This document shows positions 8,906-19,093 of a stretch of 32,938 bases of DNA, piece after piece. Origin of the DNA: Selenomonas sp. FOBRC6. Lineage in GTDB: Bacteria > Bacillota > Negativicutes > Selenomonadales > Selenomonadaceae. Under the pieces are notes generated by a model that was not told the origin of the DNA, ran no database searches, and worked only from the letters and a program-made list of their open reading frames with translations. Each line of letters begins with the position of its first letter. The stretch's first letter is position 1. A program made the translations under genes and the position numbers. The stretch covers positions 1-32,938 of the forward strand of contig NZ_ALKG01000079.1 in NCBI RefSeq assembly GCF_000286455.1. Direction: 5' to 3'.

Positions 8906-9355
8906 ATGAGCGCGAAGATCGAGGAGCGCGTTGAGGAGATTGTGCGCGGTCTCCTGACCACTGTGCCGGAGTTGGAGCTGGTCGATGTCGAGTATGTGCG
9001 CGAGCGCGACTACTATCTGCGTGTCTACATCGACAAGGAGGGCGGAATCGATATCGATGACTGCCAGGCACTGAGCGAGCGGTTGGAGGCGATTCTCGAC
9101 CGCGAGGACTTCATCCCCGATTCCTATATTTTGGAGGTGTCCTCGCCGGGGATCGACCGCGTGCTGCGCAAGCCGCGCGATTTCGAGCGCGAACGCGGCA
9201 AGCAGGTCGATGTGACGCTCTATGCGCCCTTTGACGGAAAGAAACAGTGGACGGGTGCACTCATGGACTGCGACGGCAAGATGCTGACTCTTGATGACGG
9301 GGTTCAGATTCCGATGGAGCAGGTCTCACAGATACGTCTGCATATCGACTTTTAG
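8906..9355 (+). CDS. rimP: Ribosome maturation factor RimP
   Basis: 149 residues. RimP helps assemble the 30S subunit. The N-terminal domain shows the typical LVDVEYVRERDYYLRVYIDK pattern, then IDIDDCQALSERLEAILD and the signature YILEVSSPGIDR. A small SH3-like C-terminal domain follows. The ATG at 8906 is preceded by AGAGGGAGAG; reading from upstream GTG or TTG codons would run into the leader hairpin. It is the first gene of the operon, as in most Firmicutes. Confidence 0.95.
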   Translation: MSAKIEERVEEIVRGLLTTVPELELVDVEYVRERDYYLRVYIDKEGGIDIDDCQALSERLEAILDREDFIPDSYILEVSSPGIDRVLRKPRDFERERGKQVDVTLYAPFDGKKQWTGALMDCDGKMLTLDDGVQIPMEQVSQIRLHIDF

Positions 9356-9369
9356 GGAGGATTTGGGTT

Positions 9370-10500
9370 TTGGCAAGAAAAAGCACCAAGGAGACGAACG
9401 GCGGAAAAGAATTCCTGCAGACCTTGCAGGAGCTTGCGTACGAGAAGGGCATCGATGAGGAAAGGCTCTTCCAGACCATTGAGGCGGCGCTGATCTCGGC
9501 ATATAAGCGCAATTTCAGCTGCTCAGATCAAGACGTTCGCATTTCTCTGTCGCGTGAGACGGGCGCATTTCACGTCTTTGCCCGCAAGACGGTTGTCGAG
9601 ACAGTTGAGAGCGACATCACGCAAATCTCCCTTGCGCAAGCGCGTGCTATCAATCCGGACTACAAAGTCGATGATGTGGTCGAGATCGAGATGACCCCTG
9701 CGAACTTCGGACGAATTGCGGCGCAGACGGCGAAGCAGGTCGTCATGCAGCGTCTACGTGAGGCGGAGCGCAGCAATGTCTATGATGAGTACAAGGATCG
9801 CTCAGCGGATATTGTCACGGGCATTGTGCAGCGCGTCGAGGGGCGCAACGTGTTCGTCGACATCGGGCGTGCAGAGGCTCTGCTCATGGCGACGGAGCAG
9901 CTGCCGACGGAGGAATACAACTACGGCGACACGCTGCGCGCCTATATCATCGAGGTGAAGAGTACGGCGCGCGGTCCGCAGATCATGCTCTCTCGCACGC
10001 ATCCGGGACTCCTCAAGAAGCTCTTCGAGCTGCAGGTACCAGAGATGCAGGAGGGTGTGGTCGAGATCAAGTCGATTGCGCGCGAGGCGGGCAGCCGCTC
10101 GAAGGTTGCCGTCTACTCGTCCGAAGAGCGCGTCGACCCGATCGGCGCCTGTGTCGGCCCGCACTACATGCGCGTACAGGCAGTGGTCGACGAACTTGCG
10201 GGGGAGAAGATCGACATTGTGAAATGGAGTGACGACCCCGCGACCTACATTGCGAACTCGCTGAACCCTGCCAAGGTGATCTCGGTCGCCGTAAATGAGG
10301 CAGAGAAGGTCTCACGTGTGATCGTTCCGGACTACCAGCTCTCGCTTGCCATCGGCAAAGAGGGGCAGAACGCTCGCCTCGCGGCAAAGCTGACGGGCTG
10401 GAAGATCGACATCAAGAGCGAGTCACAGGCAGCGGAGCTGATGGCGGAGGAAGCGGCGGAAGATACCGCTGTGGAGGAGCCCGCCGAAGAGGAGGCATAA
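9370..10500 (+). CDS. nusA: Transcription termination/antitermination factor NusA
   Basis: 376 residues from a TTG at 9370, preceded by AGGGAGGA; no nearby in-frame ATG exists. NusA binds RNA polymerase and modulates pausing and termination. The N-terminal polymerase-binding domain (about 1-130) is followed by an S1 domain from about 147. KH1 carries IGACVG near 257, and KH2 has [17 protein letters not shown] near 326. The protein ends in a short acidic tail without the C-terminal acidic repeats of enterobacterial NusA, as is usual in Firmicutes. Its stop overlaps the start of the next gene. Confidence 0.97.
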   Translation: MARKSTKETNGGKEFLQTLQELAYEKGIDEERLFQTIEAALISAYKRNFSCSDQDVRISLSRETGAFHVFARKTVVETVESDITQISLAQARAINPDYKVDDVVEIEMTPANFGRIAAQTAKQVVMQRLREAERSNVYDEYKDRSADIVTGIVQRVEGRNVFVDIGRAEALLMATEQLPTEEYNYGDTLRAYIIEVKSTARGPQIMLSRTHPGLLKKLFELQVPEMQEGVVEIKSIAREAGSRSKVAVYSSEERVDPIGACVGPHYMRVQAVVDELAGEKIDIVKWSDDPATYIANSLNPAKVISVAVNEAEKVSRVIVPDYQLSLAIGKEGQNARLAAKLTGWKIDIKSESQAAELMAEEAAEDTAVEEPAEEEA

Positions 10501-10778
10501 TGGCAGAGGCGAGACAGCCCGAGCGGCTGTGCGTCGGCTGCCGTACACTGCATCCGAAGCGTGAACTCCTGCGCATTGTAAAGAGTCCTGACGGGACGGT
10601 CGCGCTTGACCCGACGGGCAAGAGCCCCGGGCGCGGTGCATACCTATGTCCCTCACCCGAATGCCTCCGCAAGGCGCGCAGACAGAACGGTCTATCGTGG
10701 TCGTTCAAGGGGCGGGTTGTCCCCGCCGTCTATGACGCACTCGAGGAGATTGTGCAGCACGAGGAGGATGGGACATGA
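10500..10778 (+). CDS. rnpM: YlxR/RnpM family RNA-binding protein
   Basis: 92 residues. The family signature is clear: [19 protein letters not shown], a [14 protein letters not shown] motif and a C-terminal Cys-containing helix. In Bacillus the protein binds the RNase P RNA and modulates its activity; the YlxR name is older. The ATG shares one base with the nusA stop codon, and the gene overlaps the following ylxQ by four bases, so translation is likely coupled. Confidence 0.93.
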   Translation: MAEARQPERLCVGCRTLHPKRELLRIVKSPDGTVALDPTGKSPGRGAYLCPSPECLRKARRQNGLSWSFKGRVVPAVYDALEEIVQHEEDGT

Positions 10779-11107
10779 ACGCAGGGATAGAGCAGCGCGC
10801 GATGAACCTCCTCAGCATGGCGGCACGCGCACGGCGCATCCTATCCGGTGCGTTCGTTGTGGAAGAGGCACTGAAGCGCAAGCAGGGTACATACCTTCTG
10901 CTCGCGGTTGATGCTTCGGAGGAGACCAAGGCGAAATTTTCCCGCATGGCGGCGCAGATGAATGTACCGTCGGCGGAATTACTGACTATGCAGCAGCTCG
11001 GGCACTGTCTCGGCAAGGAGTACCGTGCGGTTGCTGTGCTGATAGATAGAGGATTTGCGGACAGGCTCAGCGCCTATTTGCAGGATATACCGACGGGGGT
11101 GGATTGA
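10775..11107 (+). CDS. ylxQ: L7Ae/L30e/S12e-family ribosomal-type protein YlxQ
   Basis: 110 residues. It has the L7Ae-like fold pattern: [23 protein letters not shown] at the start, then [15 protein letters not shown], and a conserved QQLGHCLGK. Such proteins bind kink-turn RNA; the exact target of YlxQ is not settled. The ATG overlaps the rnpM stop and the stop overlaps the infB start, so it is an embedded operon gene. Confidence 0.9.
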   Translation: MNAGIEQRAMNLLSMAARARRILSGAFVVEEALKRKQGTYLLLAVDASEETKAKFSRMAAQMNVPSAELLTMQQLGHCLGKEYRAVAVLIDRGFADRLSAYLQDIPTGVD

Positions 11108-13719
11108 TGTCAGAATCGAAATACAGAATCACCGATTTGGCAAAGGAATTCAAGACGGACAAAGATACCATTATTGATATTCTCAAGAGCAAGAACTACA
11201 AAGTAAAGAATATGTTCAGCGCAGTCGGTGAAGAAGAGCGTGCGGCGGTTAAGGAAGAACTCGGCCGCACGGCAAAACCCGTACGCAAGGAATCCCTGCA
11301 GAGCAACTCCCCCGCTCCGAAGGCTGCCGAGCGTCCGGCAAAGAAAGAGAAGGAAAAGCGTCCTGCTACGGCTTCCGCGCCGGCAGCGGAAAAAACCTCA
11401 GCGGAGCAGAGTGCCCCTCCAGCAGCTGCTGAGAAGCCGGCTCCGCAGCCACCCGCAGCCGAGGAGAAACCCGTGTTGCGTGCGCGCACGAAGACACCCG
11501 GCATTGTGATTGTGCGTCAGGCACCCTCCAAGACGCGCGCGGAGAGTTCTGACCGTCCCCGTTCGTCCGGCAATGCGTCGGGCAGATCGGGTGATCGTCC
11601 CGCACGTCCTGCGGGTGGACGCAGCGGCGCACGTCCCGGAGCACCTGCGGCAGCGATTCCGCCGCCGCCTGCGACAGAGGGGCGCAGCGACAATCGGCGT
11701 CGGCGCGGCGGCGATAACAACGCCGTAGGCGGTGACCGCAATCGCGGCGGACGCGGCGGTGCGCGCCGTGACCGTGAGGAGCGCACAGATCTGCGTCAGG
11801 CAGAGCGCAGCCGCGGCGGCGCGCGCAAGGGGCGCAAGGGGCGCGCAGCAGCGCCCGCGCCGGCGGTGAAGGCGGAGATTGCGCGTCCGAAGCACATCAA
11901 GCTACCGGAGACCATTGCCGTCAAGGATCTCGCATCCAAGATGAGCTATACGGCGTCTGACATCATCAAGAAGCTCATGCTCATGGGCGTCATGGCGAGC
12001 ATCAATCAGGAGATCGACTACGATACGGCATCCCTCGTTGCAGCCGAGTTCGGCGTGACAACGGAGGAGCTGCCGCCGGATGTCGACCCGACGCTGATCC
12101 CGGAGATCGAGGACGATCCGAAGACACTCAAGGATCGCCCGCCGGTCGTCACCGTCATGGGTCACGTCGACCACGGCAAGACCTCCCTGCTCGATGCAAT
12201 CCGTAACACCTCCGTCAGCTCGCATGAGGCGGGCGGCATCACCCAGCACATCGGTGCCTATCAGGTCGTGTGTCAGGGCAAGAAGATTGTCTTCCTCGAT
12301 ACGCCGGGTCATGAGGCGTTCACGGCGATGCGTGCGCGCGGCGCACAGATTACGGACGTAGCGATTCTCGTCGTCGCAGCGGATGACGGGGTCATGCCGC
12401 AGACCGTCGAGGCAATCGACCACGCGAAATCGGCGCAGGTGCCCATCATCATCGCAATCAACAAGATTGACAAGCCGGGCGCAAACCCCGACCGTGTCAA
12501 GCAGGAGCTCATGGAGTACGGGCTCGTCGCCGAGGAATACGGCGGCGATACGATCATGGTGCCCGTCTCGGCAAAGCAGCGCATCGGCATCGATGACCTG
12601 CTCGAGAATATTCTGCTCGTCGCCGAGGTCGAGGAGCTCAAGGCGAATCCGAACCGCGAGGCACGCGGCGTCATCATCGAGGCAAAGCTCGACAAGGGGC
12701 GCGGCTCGGTCGCGACCGTACTCGTTCAGAGCGGCACGCTCCGCATCGGCGACTCCATCGTCGTCGGTACGGCATATGGTCACGTCCGCGCGATGATCAA
12801 CGATCGCGGCGACAACGTGAAAAAGGCGGGTCCCTCCATGCCTGTGGAGATTCTCGGTCTGAACGATGTGCCGTCGGCGGGCGACATCCTCGCCGCCGTC
12901 GATGAGAAGCAGGCGCGCTCGATTGCAGAGGCACGTCTCGGCAACCAGCGCCGCGATCTCATCAAGTCGAAGAGCGTTTCACTTGACGCACTCTTCCAGC
13001 AGATTCAGCAGGGCGATATCAAGGATCTCAACATCGTCGTCAAGGCGGATGTGCAGGGCTCGGTCGAGGCACTCAACTCGGCGCTGCTCGGCCTCAACAA
13101 GAACGACGAGGTGCGCGTCAACATCGTGCACTCGGGCGTCGGCGCGGTCAGCGAGTCGGACATCATGCTTGCGACGGCATCGAAGGCAATCGTCATTGCG
13201 TTCAACGTCCGTCCGGATGCAAATGCGCGCCGTCTCGCCGACACGGAGGATGTGGACATCCGCACCTACCGCGTCATCTACGACGCGCTGAACGATGTCA
13301 AGGACGCGATGAGCGGCATGCTCAAGCCGAAGTACAAGGAGGTCATTCAGGGACGCGTCGAGATTCGTCAGGTCATGCGCTTCTCCAAGGCGCTGGTCGC
13401 GGGCTCATACGTCCTCGAGGGCAAGATTCACAACAACTCGAAGATCCGCATCCTGCGCGACAACGTCGAGCTTTTCGACGGGGAGATCGATTCCCTGCGC
13501 CGCTTCAAGGATGAGGTGAAGGAGGTCGCCGCCGGTTACGAGTGCGGTATCTCCATCGTCGATTTCCGTGATTTCCAGGAGGGCGACATCATCGAGGCAT
13601 ACACGATGGAGGAGATCGAGACCTCCATTGCCGAGGCGAACAAGGCGGCAGAGCAGAAGCGCGAGGCGCAGGCTGCTGCGGCTGCAGCAGCGGCAGCGGC
13701 GGAAGAAAACGCCGAGTAA
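11107..13719 (+). CDS. infB: Translation initiation factor IF-2
   Basis: 870 residues. IF-2 is the GTPase that places initiator tRNA on the ribosome. A first IF2_N module lies at about 5-55. Next comes a low-complexity Ala/Pro/Lys then Arg/Gly-rich linker (about 60-260), and a second IF2_N module near 265-315. The G domain follows, with GHVDHGKT at 352-359, DTPGH at 398-402 and NKID at 452-455. Domains II-IV follow, and the tail is Ala-rich. The ATG overlaps the ylxQ stop (TGATG); a TTG directly before it would add one residue. The linker is where length differs most between relatives. Confidence 0.97.
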   Translation: MSESKYRITDLAKEFKTDKDTIIDILKSKNYKVKNMFSAVGEEERAAVKEELGRTAKPVRKESLQSNSPAPKAAERPAKKEKEKRPATASAPAAEKTSAEQSAPPAAAEKPAPQPPAAEEKPVLRARTKTPGIVIVRQAPSKTRAESSDRPRSSGNASGRSGDRPARPAGGRSGARPGAPAAAIPPPPATEGRSDNRRRRGGDNNAVGGDRNRGGRGGARRDREERTDLRQAERSRGGARKGRKGRAAAPAPAVKAEIARPKHIKLPETIAVKDLASKMSYTASDIIKKLMLMGVMASINQEIDYDTASLVAAEFGVTTEELPPDVDPTLIPEIEDDPKTLKDRPPVVTVMGHVDHGKTSLLDAIRNTSVSSHEAGGITQHIGAYQVVCQGKKIVFLDTPGHEAFTAMRARGAQITDVAILVVAADDGVMPQTVEAIDHAKSAQVPIIIAINKIDKPGANPDRVKQELMEYGLVAEEYGGDTIMVPVSAKQRIGIDDLLENILLVAEVEELKANPNREARGVIIEAKLDKGRGSVATVLVQSGTLRIGDSIVVGTAYGHVRAMINDRGDNVKKAGPSMPVEILGLNDVPSAGDILAAVDEKQARSIAEARLGNQRRDLIKSKSVSLDALFQQIQQGDIKDLNIVVKADVQGSVEALNSALLGLNKNDEVRVNIVHSGVGAVSESDIMLATASKAIVIAFNVRPDANARRLADTEDVDIRTYRVIYDALNDVKDAMSGMLKPKYKEVIQGRVEIRQVMRFSKALVAGSYVLEGKIHNNSKIRILRDNVELFDGEIDSLRRFKDEVKEVAAGYECGISIVDFRDFQEGDIIEAYTMEEIETSIAEANKAAEQKREAQAAAAAAAAAAEENAE

Positions 13720-13752
13720 ATACTTGTGTGATACAGAGGTGCAGTCCATCGT

Positions 13753-13785
13753 CCCGCCGTGCGGGGCGGAGGGCTGTGCCCCTTT
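13753..13785 (+). other. Mutually exclusive GC-rich hairpins between infB and rbfA
   Basis: CCCGC-CGT-GCGGG (13753-13765) and GGGC-TGT-GCCC (13771-13781) can both fold. Alternatively GGGGC (13763-13767) can pair with GCCCC (13778-13782), followed by TTT. This may weaken read-through or protect mRNA ends, but the evidence is structure alone. Confidence 0.3.
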
Positions 13786-13807
13786 GTATAGAGAGAGGAG
13801 GCGTACC

Positions 13808-14182
13808 TTGGCAAAGGTTCGCGTTGAAAAACTACAGGAACTCATCAAACAGGAAGTCAGCGACATCATTTTCAACGAACTGAAAGATCCGCGCATCGGT
13901 TTTGTGACCGTGACCTCCGTCGCGTGCACGGAGGATCTGCGCGAGGCGAAGATCTACGTCAGCGTTATGGGGGACGAGAAGAAGGCGCGCGACACGCTGT
14001 ACGGGCTCGAGAGCTCGCTCGGCTTTGTGCGGCGCGAGGTCGGAAAGCGCATCCGCCTGCGCTTCACGCCCGAGATCAGCTTTGCGCTCGACACCTCGCT
14101 GAACTACAGCGACCACATTCAGCGGCTGCTGAACGAGATTCACGAGGATAAGCCTGCAGGGGAAAAGGGGGAGGACGCATGA
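13808..14182 (+). CDS. rbfA: Ribosome-binding factor A
   Basis: 124 residues. RbfA binds the 30S subunit during late 16S rRNA maturation. The protein starts LAKVRVEKLQELIKQEVS and contains the conserved LKDPRIGFVTVTSV and RFTPEISFALDTSL motifs of the single KH-like domain. I chose TTG at 13808 because GAGAGGAGG lies directly upstream; the frame stays open far upstream into infB, but that extension is a shadow. The ATG of nrnA overlaps its stop. Confidence 0.95.
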   Translation: MAKVRVEKLQELIKQEVSDIIFNELKDPRIGFVTVTSVACTEDLREAKIYVSVMGDEKKARDTLYGLESSLGFVRREVGKRIRLRFTPEISFALDTSLNYSDHIQRLLNEIHEDKPAGEKGEDA

Positions 14183-15126
14183 AGATCACATTGGACGAAG
14201 CCGCAAAGATCATTGGCGATGCGCAGACCATCATCCTCACCTCGCACATTCGACCCGATGGGGACTCCATCGGCTCGACGCTTGGGCTCATGCACTATCT
14301 GAGAGCGCAGGGCAAGGACGCGCGCGTCCTGATTGACGATGACCTGCCGCGCATCTTCAAGGTGCTGCCGGGGCTTGAGATGATCGAGCGCCCTGCAGAG
14401 GGCGTGCGCTATACCGCTGATCTCCTCATCGTCTGCGATGTCGAGCTGAAGCGTACAGGCGATGTTGTTTCCTCCGTGGATGCAGTGCGCGTGCTGAACA
14501 TCGACCATCATGTGACGAATGACGAGGAGGCAGAGTACCTCTATCTGAATCCGGACTACGCCGCAACCTGCGAGATCATGCACGACCTGATCGGCGCGAT
14601 GGGCGGCACGTTCTCGCTCGATGTTGCGACCTGCCTCTATACGGGCATGGCGACTGATACGGGCTTCTTCCGCTTCTCGAATACGACGCCGCATACGATG
14701 CGCGCGGCGGCCGATCTCATCGAGGTGGGTGTAAAGCCGAATATCATCTCCGTTGCAATGGAGCTCAAATCCTACGATGAGGTCATGGCACAGGTGCGCG
14801 CGATCCGCAACCTTGAGATGTTCCATGACGGCATGGTTGCGGCGGTCTTCATCGACGAGGAAAAGGCGAAGGAGGTCACGACGACGGAGGGGCTGCTCGA
14901 CAAGCTGCGCGTGATCGAGGGGACGCAGGTCGTCTTCTTCATGAAGTGGCTCGAGAAGGATACGTATCGCGTCAGCATGCGCTCGAAGGGCACGAATGTC
15001 TCGCGCATCGCGCAGGGATTCGGCGGCGGCGGGCACGTCCGCGCGGCGGGCTGCACAATTTACGCGCCCTTTGACGAGGCGAAGAAAAAGATCCTCGCGG
15101 CAATCGGGGAGGAGCTGAACCGTTAA
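14179..15126 (+). CDS. nrnA: DHH/DHHA1 bifunctional oligoribonuclease and PAP phosphatase
   Basis: 315 residues. NrnA degrades short RNA oligomers to mononucleotides and dephosphorylates 3'-phosphoadenosine 5'-phosphate, using Mn2+. The DHH motifs are complete: SHIRPDGDSIGS near residue 27, CDVE, the IDHH motif with Asp109-His110-His111, and TGMATDTGFFRFSNT. The DHHA1 domain ends with GGGGHVRAAGC. The ATG overlaps the rbfA stop by four bases. The rbfA-nrnA-truB order is standard in Firmicutes. Confidence 0.94.
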   Translation: MKITLDEAAKIIGDAQTIILTSHIRPDGDSIGSTLGLMHYLRAQGKDARVLIDDDLPRIFKVLPGLEMIERPAEGVRYTADLLIVCDVELKRTGDVVSSVDAVRVLNIDHHVTNDEEAEYLYLNPDYAATCEIMHDLIGAMGGTFSLDVATCLYTGMATDTGFFRFSNTTPHTMRAAADLIEVGVKPNIISVAMELKSYDEVMAQVRAIRNLEMFHDGMVAAVFIDEEKAKEVTTTEGLLDKLRVIEGTQVVFFMKWLEKDTYRVSMRSKGTNVSRIAQGFGGGGHVRAAGCTIYAPFDEAKKKILAAIGEELNR

Positions 15127-15129
15127 GAC

Positions 15130-16005
15130 GTGGACGGATTTATCAACGTATTAAAACCCACAGGGCTTTCGTCGCACGATGTCATCGACATTGTGCGGCG
15201 TATTTTTAAGCAGAAGCGCGTGGGGCATGCGGGCACGCTCGATCCAGCGGCGGCGGGCATCCTGCCCGTTGCACTCGGACGCGCGGCGCGCCTCGTGGAG
15301 TATATGGAGGGGGCGGACAAGTCCTATCGCGCGGAGATTGCGTTTGGATATGCGACGGATACGGGGGATGTGTACGGCGAAGTGATCGAGAGTGTCCCGC
15401 ATCCGACACTGCCCACGGAGGAGGAGATGCGCGCCGTGCTTGCGCGCTTTGTCGGGGAGATCCAGCAGCGTCCGCCCGCCTACTCCGCGATCAAGATCGG
15501 CGGACAGCGTGCCTACGATCTTGCGCGTCAGGGCGCAGAGGTGGAGATTGAGGCGCGCACGGTTACGATTCACCGTCTGGAACTTGTGCACGTCGATGCC
15601 GTACGTCGACGCATTCTTATCGATGTGGACTGTGCGAAGGGGACATATATCCGCTCGCTTTGCACGGATATCGGCACGGCGCTCGGACTGCCCGCGACCA
15701 TGCACTTCCTCCTGCGTACACGCGTCGGCGGCTTTGTGCTCGCGGATTCGTATACGCTTGAGGAACTTGCGGAGGTGCGGGAGACAGCTCTGTGTGCTCC
15801 TGACACTGCCCTCGATCTGCCTGTGTATGAGCTCGCCCCGCAGCGCGTGAAGGCGTTCTACAGCGGGCTTTCGACCTCGGAGCGGCGCATGGAGCTTGCC
15901 GAGGGCTGCTACCGTGTGTATGCTGAGGGCGTTTTTCTGGGCATCGGCCATTATGATGCGGCGGCGCAGGAGATGTACCCCGCAAAGGCATTTCCGCCGG
16001 TGTGA
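15130..16005 (+). CDS. truB: tRNA pseudouridine-55 synthase TruB
   Basis: 291 residues from a GTG three bases after nrnA. TruB forms pseudouridine 55 in the T-loop of tRNAs. The N-terminus has VLKPTGLSSHDVI, and the catalytic segment GHAGTLDPAAAGILP contains Asp38 as the nucleophile. Further conserved blocks are PPAYSAIKIGGQRAYDLARQ and the CAKGTYIRSLCTDIG motif, and a PUA-like C-terminal region closes the protein. It is the last gene before a terminator; ribF, which usually follows, is absent here. Confidence 0.95.
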   Translation: MDGFINVLKPTGLSSHDVIDIVRRIFKQKRVGHAGTLDPAAAGILPVALGRAARLVEYMEGADKSYRAEIAFGYATDTGDVYGEVIESVPHPTLPTEEEMRAVLARFVGEIQQRPPAYSAIKIGGQRAYDLARQGAEVEIEARTVTIHRLELVHVDAVRRRILIDVDCAKGTYIRSLCTDIGTALGLPATMHFLLRTRVGGFVLADSYTLEELAEVRETALCAPDTALDLPVYELAPQRVKAFYSGLSTSERRMELAEGCYRVYAEGVFLGIGHYDAAAQEMYPAKAFPPV

Positions 16006-16015
16006 ATGAAATATT

Positions 16016-16048
16016 GGACTGTTGCTATGGCGACAGTCCTTTTGTTTT
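16016..16048 (+). terminator. Rho-independent terminator of the rimP-truB operon
   Basis: GGACTGTTGC (16016-16025) pairs with GCGACAGTCC (16030-16039), with one T-G wobble and a TATG loop. TTTTGTTTT follows. Confidence 0.88.
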
Positions 16049-16074
16049 GAGAAATTCATTCTCTATGCTATAAT
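16047..16074 (+). promoter_or_regulatory. Promoter of the M16C peptidase gene
   Basis: TTGAGA (16047-16052), 16 bases, then a perfect TATAAT (16069-16074). TG at 16066-16067 gives an extended -10. The -35 overlaps the T-run of the preceding terminator. Confidence 0.75.
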
Positions 16075-16104
16075 GGCAGGAATGACAGAAGGAGGAACAC
16101 ATAC

Positions 16105-19026
16105 ATGAAGATAGATGACGTAATACACGGCTTTCGCCTCGTTCGCTTGGAGGAAATCGCAGAGGCAGAAGGGCGTGCGTATACATTTGTGCACGAGAAG
16201 ACGGGCGCGCGGCTCTTCTTCCTTGAGACGGCGGACGACAACAAGGTTTTTTCGATCAGTTTCCGCACGCCGCCCGTCGATGATACGGGTGTGGCACACA
16301 TTGTCGAGCACTCCGTGCTCTGCGGCTCGCGCAAATATCCGTTGAAGGAGCCGTTCGTCGAGCTTGTGAAGGGCTCGCTCAACACTTTCCTCAACGCAAT
16401 GACATTCCCCGACAAGACGATGTATCCCGTCGCGAGCCGCAATGACCGTGATTTTCAGAATCTCATGGACGTGTACCTCGATGCGGTCTTCTACCCCGCG
16501 ATGCGCACGAATCCGCAGGTGCTCATGCAGGAGGGCTGGCATTACGAGCTGGACGATGCAGACGCGCCTCTGCGCTACAGCGGCGTTGTCTACAACGAGA
16601 TGAAGGGCGCGCTCTCGGCGCCCGATGATCTCCTCGGCAGCCGCATCATGGCGGCGCTCTATCCCGATACGACGTATGGCTGCGAGTCGGGCGGTGACCC
16701 CGATGCGATCCCCGGGCTCACGCAGGAGATGTTCCTCGACTTCCACGCGCGCTACTATCACCCGTCGAACAGCTATATCTACCTCTACGGAGACCTCGAT
16801 ATCGAGGAGAAGCTTGCCTACCTCGACAGTGCGTACCTTTCGCATTTCGAGCGGATTCCCGTACCTTCGCGCATCGACCGTCAGCAGCCGTTTGCGGGGC
16901 AGGTCAAAGCGGAGTATTTCTATCCCATCGGGACGGAGGAGCCACTCGAGGAGAACAGCTTCCTCTCGCTGAACTGGGTAATTGGCGACACGAGCGACCG
17001 CAAGCGCGTCATGGCACTGCAGATCCTCGATCATGCACTTCTCAGGATGCAGGGCGCGCCGCTGCGTCAGGCACTCATCGACGCGGGGCTCGGGCGCGAT
17101 GTCGACTCGAACTACGAGAGCGACGTGCTGCAGCCGTTTTTCAGCATTGTTGTGAGCAAGTCGGAGACGGGGCGTGCGGATGAATTCGTGCGCGTTGTAA
17201 AGGAGACACTGCGGAAACTCGCGGATGGTGGTCTGGATCATACACTCGTACAGGCATCGCTCAATACGCTCGAGTTCCGTCTGCGCGAGTCGGACTTCGG
17301 CTCCTCGCCGAAGGGACTCATTTACGGAATCCGTATGATGAAGACATGGCTCTACGACGGCACGCCTGAGGACTATCTGCGCTATGAGGACGTGCTCAAA
17401 GAGCTCAAGGAAGGGCTGGCGAACGGCTATTTCGAGCAGGTGATTCGGGAATCCTTCCTCGAAAATCCGCATGAGGCGCTTGTGACGCTCACCCCGAGCC
17501 GCACCCTTGGCGTGGAGCGCGAGGCGGCGCAGGAGAAGATTCTCGCGGAGAAAAAGACTGCAATGTCTGCGGATGAGATTGCGGCGGTTATGGACTCCTG
17601 CGCGGCACTGCGGGCGGCACAGGAGGAACCGGACACGGAGGAGGCGCTTGCGTCGATTCCGATTCTCGCGCGCTCCGATATCCGAAAGGAAGCGGAGCAG
17701 CTACCGCTCGATGTGCGCGACTGCGCGGGGACGAAGGTGCTGTTCTCCGATCTTGAGACGAACGGCATTGTCTATCTGAATTTCTACTTCCCGATGTCGG
17801 CGGTTGCGCAGGAGGATCTGCCCTATGCCTATCTCCTCGCGGAGATGTTCGGTGCGGTCGATACCGCGCGGCACAGCTACGCCGAGCTCGCCATGCTCCG
17901 CAGCCTCTATACGGGCGGCATCGGGGCGGACATTGTCGCCTATACGCGCGCGGGTGAGCCGGACTCCCTCGCACCGCGTTTCAAGCTACGCGCGAAGGTG
18001 CTGAAGGAAAATCTGCCGCGCCTTTTCGATCTGCTCGCAGAGATCATGACGGAGAGCGATTTCTCGGGCGCAAAGCGCATCCGCGAGATTGTGGACGAGG
18101 AAAAGACGGGTATGGAGCTCTCGCTCCAGCGTGCGGCGAATCAGGTTGTTGCCGCGCGCATTGCGGGCTATCTGATGCCCTCGGGTTGCTATACTGAGGT
18201 TGGCGGTCTGCCGTTCCACGATTTCCTGCGCACATTCAAGGACGATTTCGCGGCACGCCATGAGGAGATGCAGGCGGCATTTGCGCGGATTATCCCGCAG
18301 ATCTTCAACCGCAACGACCTCATGGTGAGCATCACGGCACCTGCGGCGGACTATGAGACAGTTGCAACGGGGCTCGCGGATTTCCAGTCGAAGCTGTCGG
18401 GTGCAGAATTCCCCGTAGCGTCGTACACATGGGAGATTGCCGCGCGCAACGAGGGGCTGATGACGCAGAGCCGCGTGCAGTATGTGGCGAAGGGCGCGAA
18501 TTTCATCAAGCTCGGCTACAGCTATACGGGTGTTCTACGCGTGCTTGAGACACTTCTGCGCTATGATTATTTCTGGACGCGCATCCGCGTGCAAGGCGGC
18601 GCGTATGGGGCGATGACGCAGTTCAACCGCAACGGCTTTATGGTATTCGCCTCCTACCGCGACCCGAATCTTGCGGAGACATTCGCCGTACTTGATGAGA
18701 CGCCAGACTATGTGCGCACATTCGATGTGTCCGACCGTGAGATGGACAAGTTCATCATTGGCACGATGAGCAATGTAGATGCACCGCTGACATCGCAGAT
18801 GAAGGGCGATATGGCGGCAACGTTCCATCTGCGCGGCATCACGTGGGAGGATCGCCAGCGTGCGCGTGAGGAGATTCTCACGGCACAGCAGGCGGATGTG
18901 CGTGCGCTTGCGGATATGATCGAGGCGGCGATGCGTGCGGATGTGCGCTGCGTGCTCGGCGGCGAGGAGAAGATCCGCGCAAATGAGGCGCTCTTCGGCG
19001 GGATTCGCCCTGCGTTGCGAACCTAA
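16105..19026 (+). CDS. M16C-family zinc metallopeptidase (presequence-protease-like)
   Basis: 973 residues, the length of one-chain M16C peptidases (PreP/Cym1 type). These form a closed two-half chamber that degrades short peptides. The inverted zinc motif HxxEH is seen as His65-Ile-Val-Glu68-His69, and the third ligand lies in the YNEMKGALS block near residue 160. The C-terminal half is a catalytically inactive homologous domain. There is no signal peptide, so a cytoplasmic location is likely. The start ATG follows GAAGGAGGAA. It is a single gene between its own promoter and the dapA promoter. The physiological substrate is unknown. Confidence 0.9.
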   Translation: MKIDDVIHGFRLVRLEEIAEAEGRAYTFVHEKTGARLFFLETADDNKVFSISFRTPPVDDTGVAHIVEHSVLCGSRKYPLKEPFVELVKGSLNTFLNAMTFPDKTMYPVASRNDRDFQNLMDVYLDAVFYPAMRTNPQVLMQEGWHYELDDADAPLRYSGVVYNEMKGALSAPDDLLGSRIMAALYPDTTYGCESGGDPDAIPGLTQEMFLDFHARYYHPSNSYIYLYGDLDIEEKLAYLDSAYLSHFERIPVPSRIDRQQPFAGQVKAEYFYPIGTEEPLEENSFLSLNWVIGDTSDRKRVMALQILDHALLRMQGAPLRQALIDAGLGRDVDSNYESDVLQPFFSIVVSKSETGRADEFVRVVKETLRKLADGGLDHTLVQASLNTLEFRLRESDFGSSPKGLIYGIRMMKTWLYDGTPEDYLRYEDVLKELKEGLANGYFEQVIRESFLENPHEALVTLTPSRTLGVEREAAQEKILAEKKTAMSADEIAAVMDSCAALRAAQEEPDTEEALASIPILARSDIRKEAEQLPLDVRDCAGTKVLFSDLETNGIVYLNFYFPMSAVAQEDLPYAYLLAEMFGAVDTARHSYAELAMLRSLYTGGIGADIVAYTRAGEPDSLAPRFKLRAKVLKENLPRLFDLLAEIMTESDFSGAKRIREIVDEEKTGMELSLQRAANQVVAARIAGYLMPSGCYTEVGGLPFHDFLRTFKDDFAARHEEMQAAFARIIPQIFNRNDLMVSITAPAADYETVATGLADFQSKLSGAEFPVASYTWEIAARNEGLMTQSRVQYVAKGANFIKLGYSYTGVLRVLETLLRYDYFWTRIRVQGGAYGAMTQFNRNGFMVFASYRDPNLAETFAVLDETPDYVRTFDVSDREMDKFIIGTMSNVDAPLTSQMKGDMAATFHLRGITWEDRQRAREEILTAQQADVRALADMIEAAMRADVRCVLGGEEKIRANEALFGGIRPALRT

Positions 19027-19032
19027 AATTTT

Positions 19033-19061
19033 TTGACTTTTCACGCCGCGCGTGGGATAAT
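19033..19061 (+). promoter_or_regulatory. Promoter of dapA
   Basis: TTGACT (19033-19038), 17 bases, then GATAAT (19056-19061). It starts seven bases after the peptidase stop. No terminator hairpin was seen between the peptidase gene and this promoter. Confidence 0.7.
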
Positions 19062-19093
19062 AGCAGAAGACGAATTTGAAGGGGGAACCTGCC

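Noticed and set aside
16063-17472. A long minus-strand open frame opposite the M16C peptidase gene
   Set aside because: The plus-strand gene has intact catalytic motifs throughout; the antisense frame is Arg/His/Leu-rich and motif-free.
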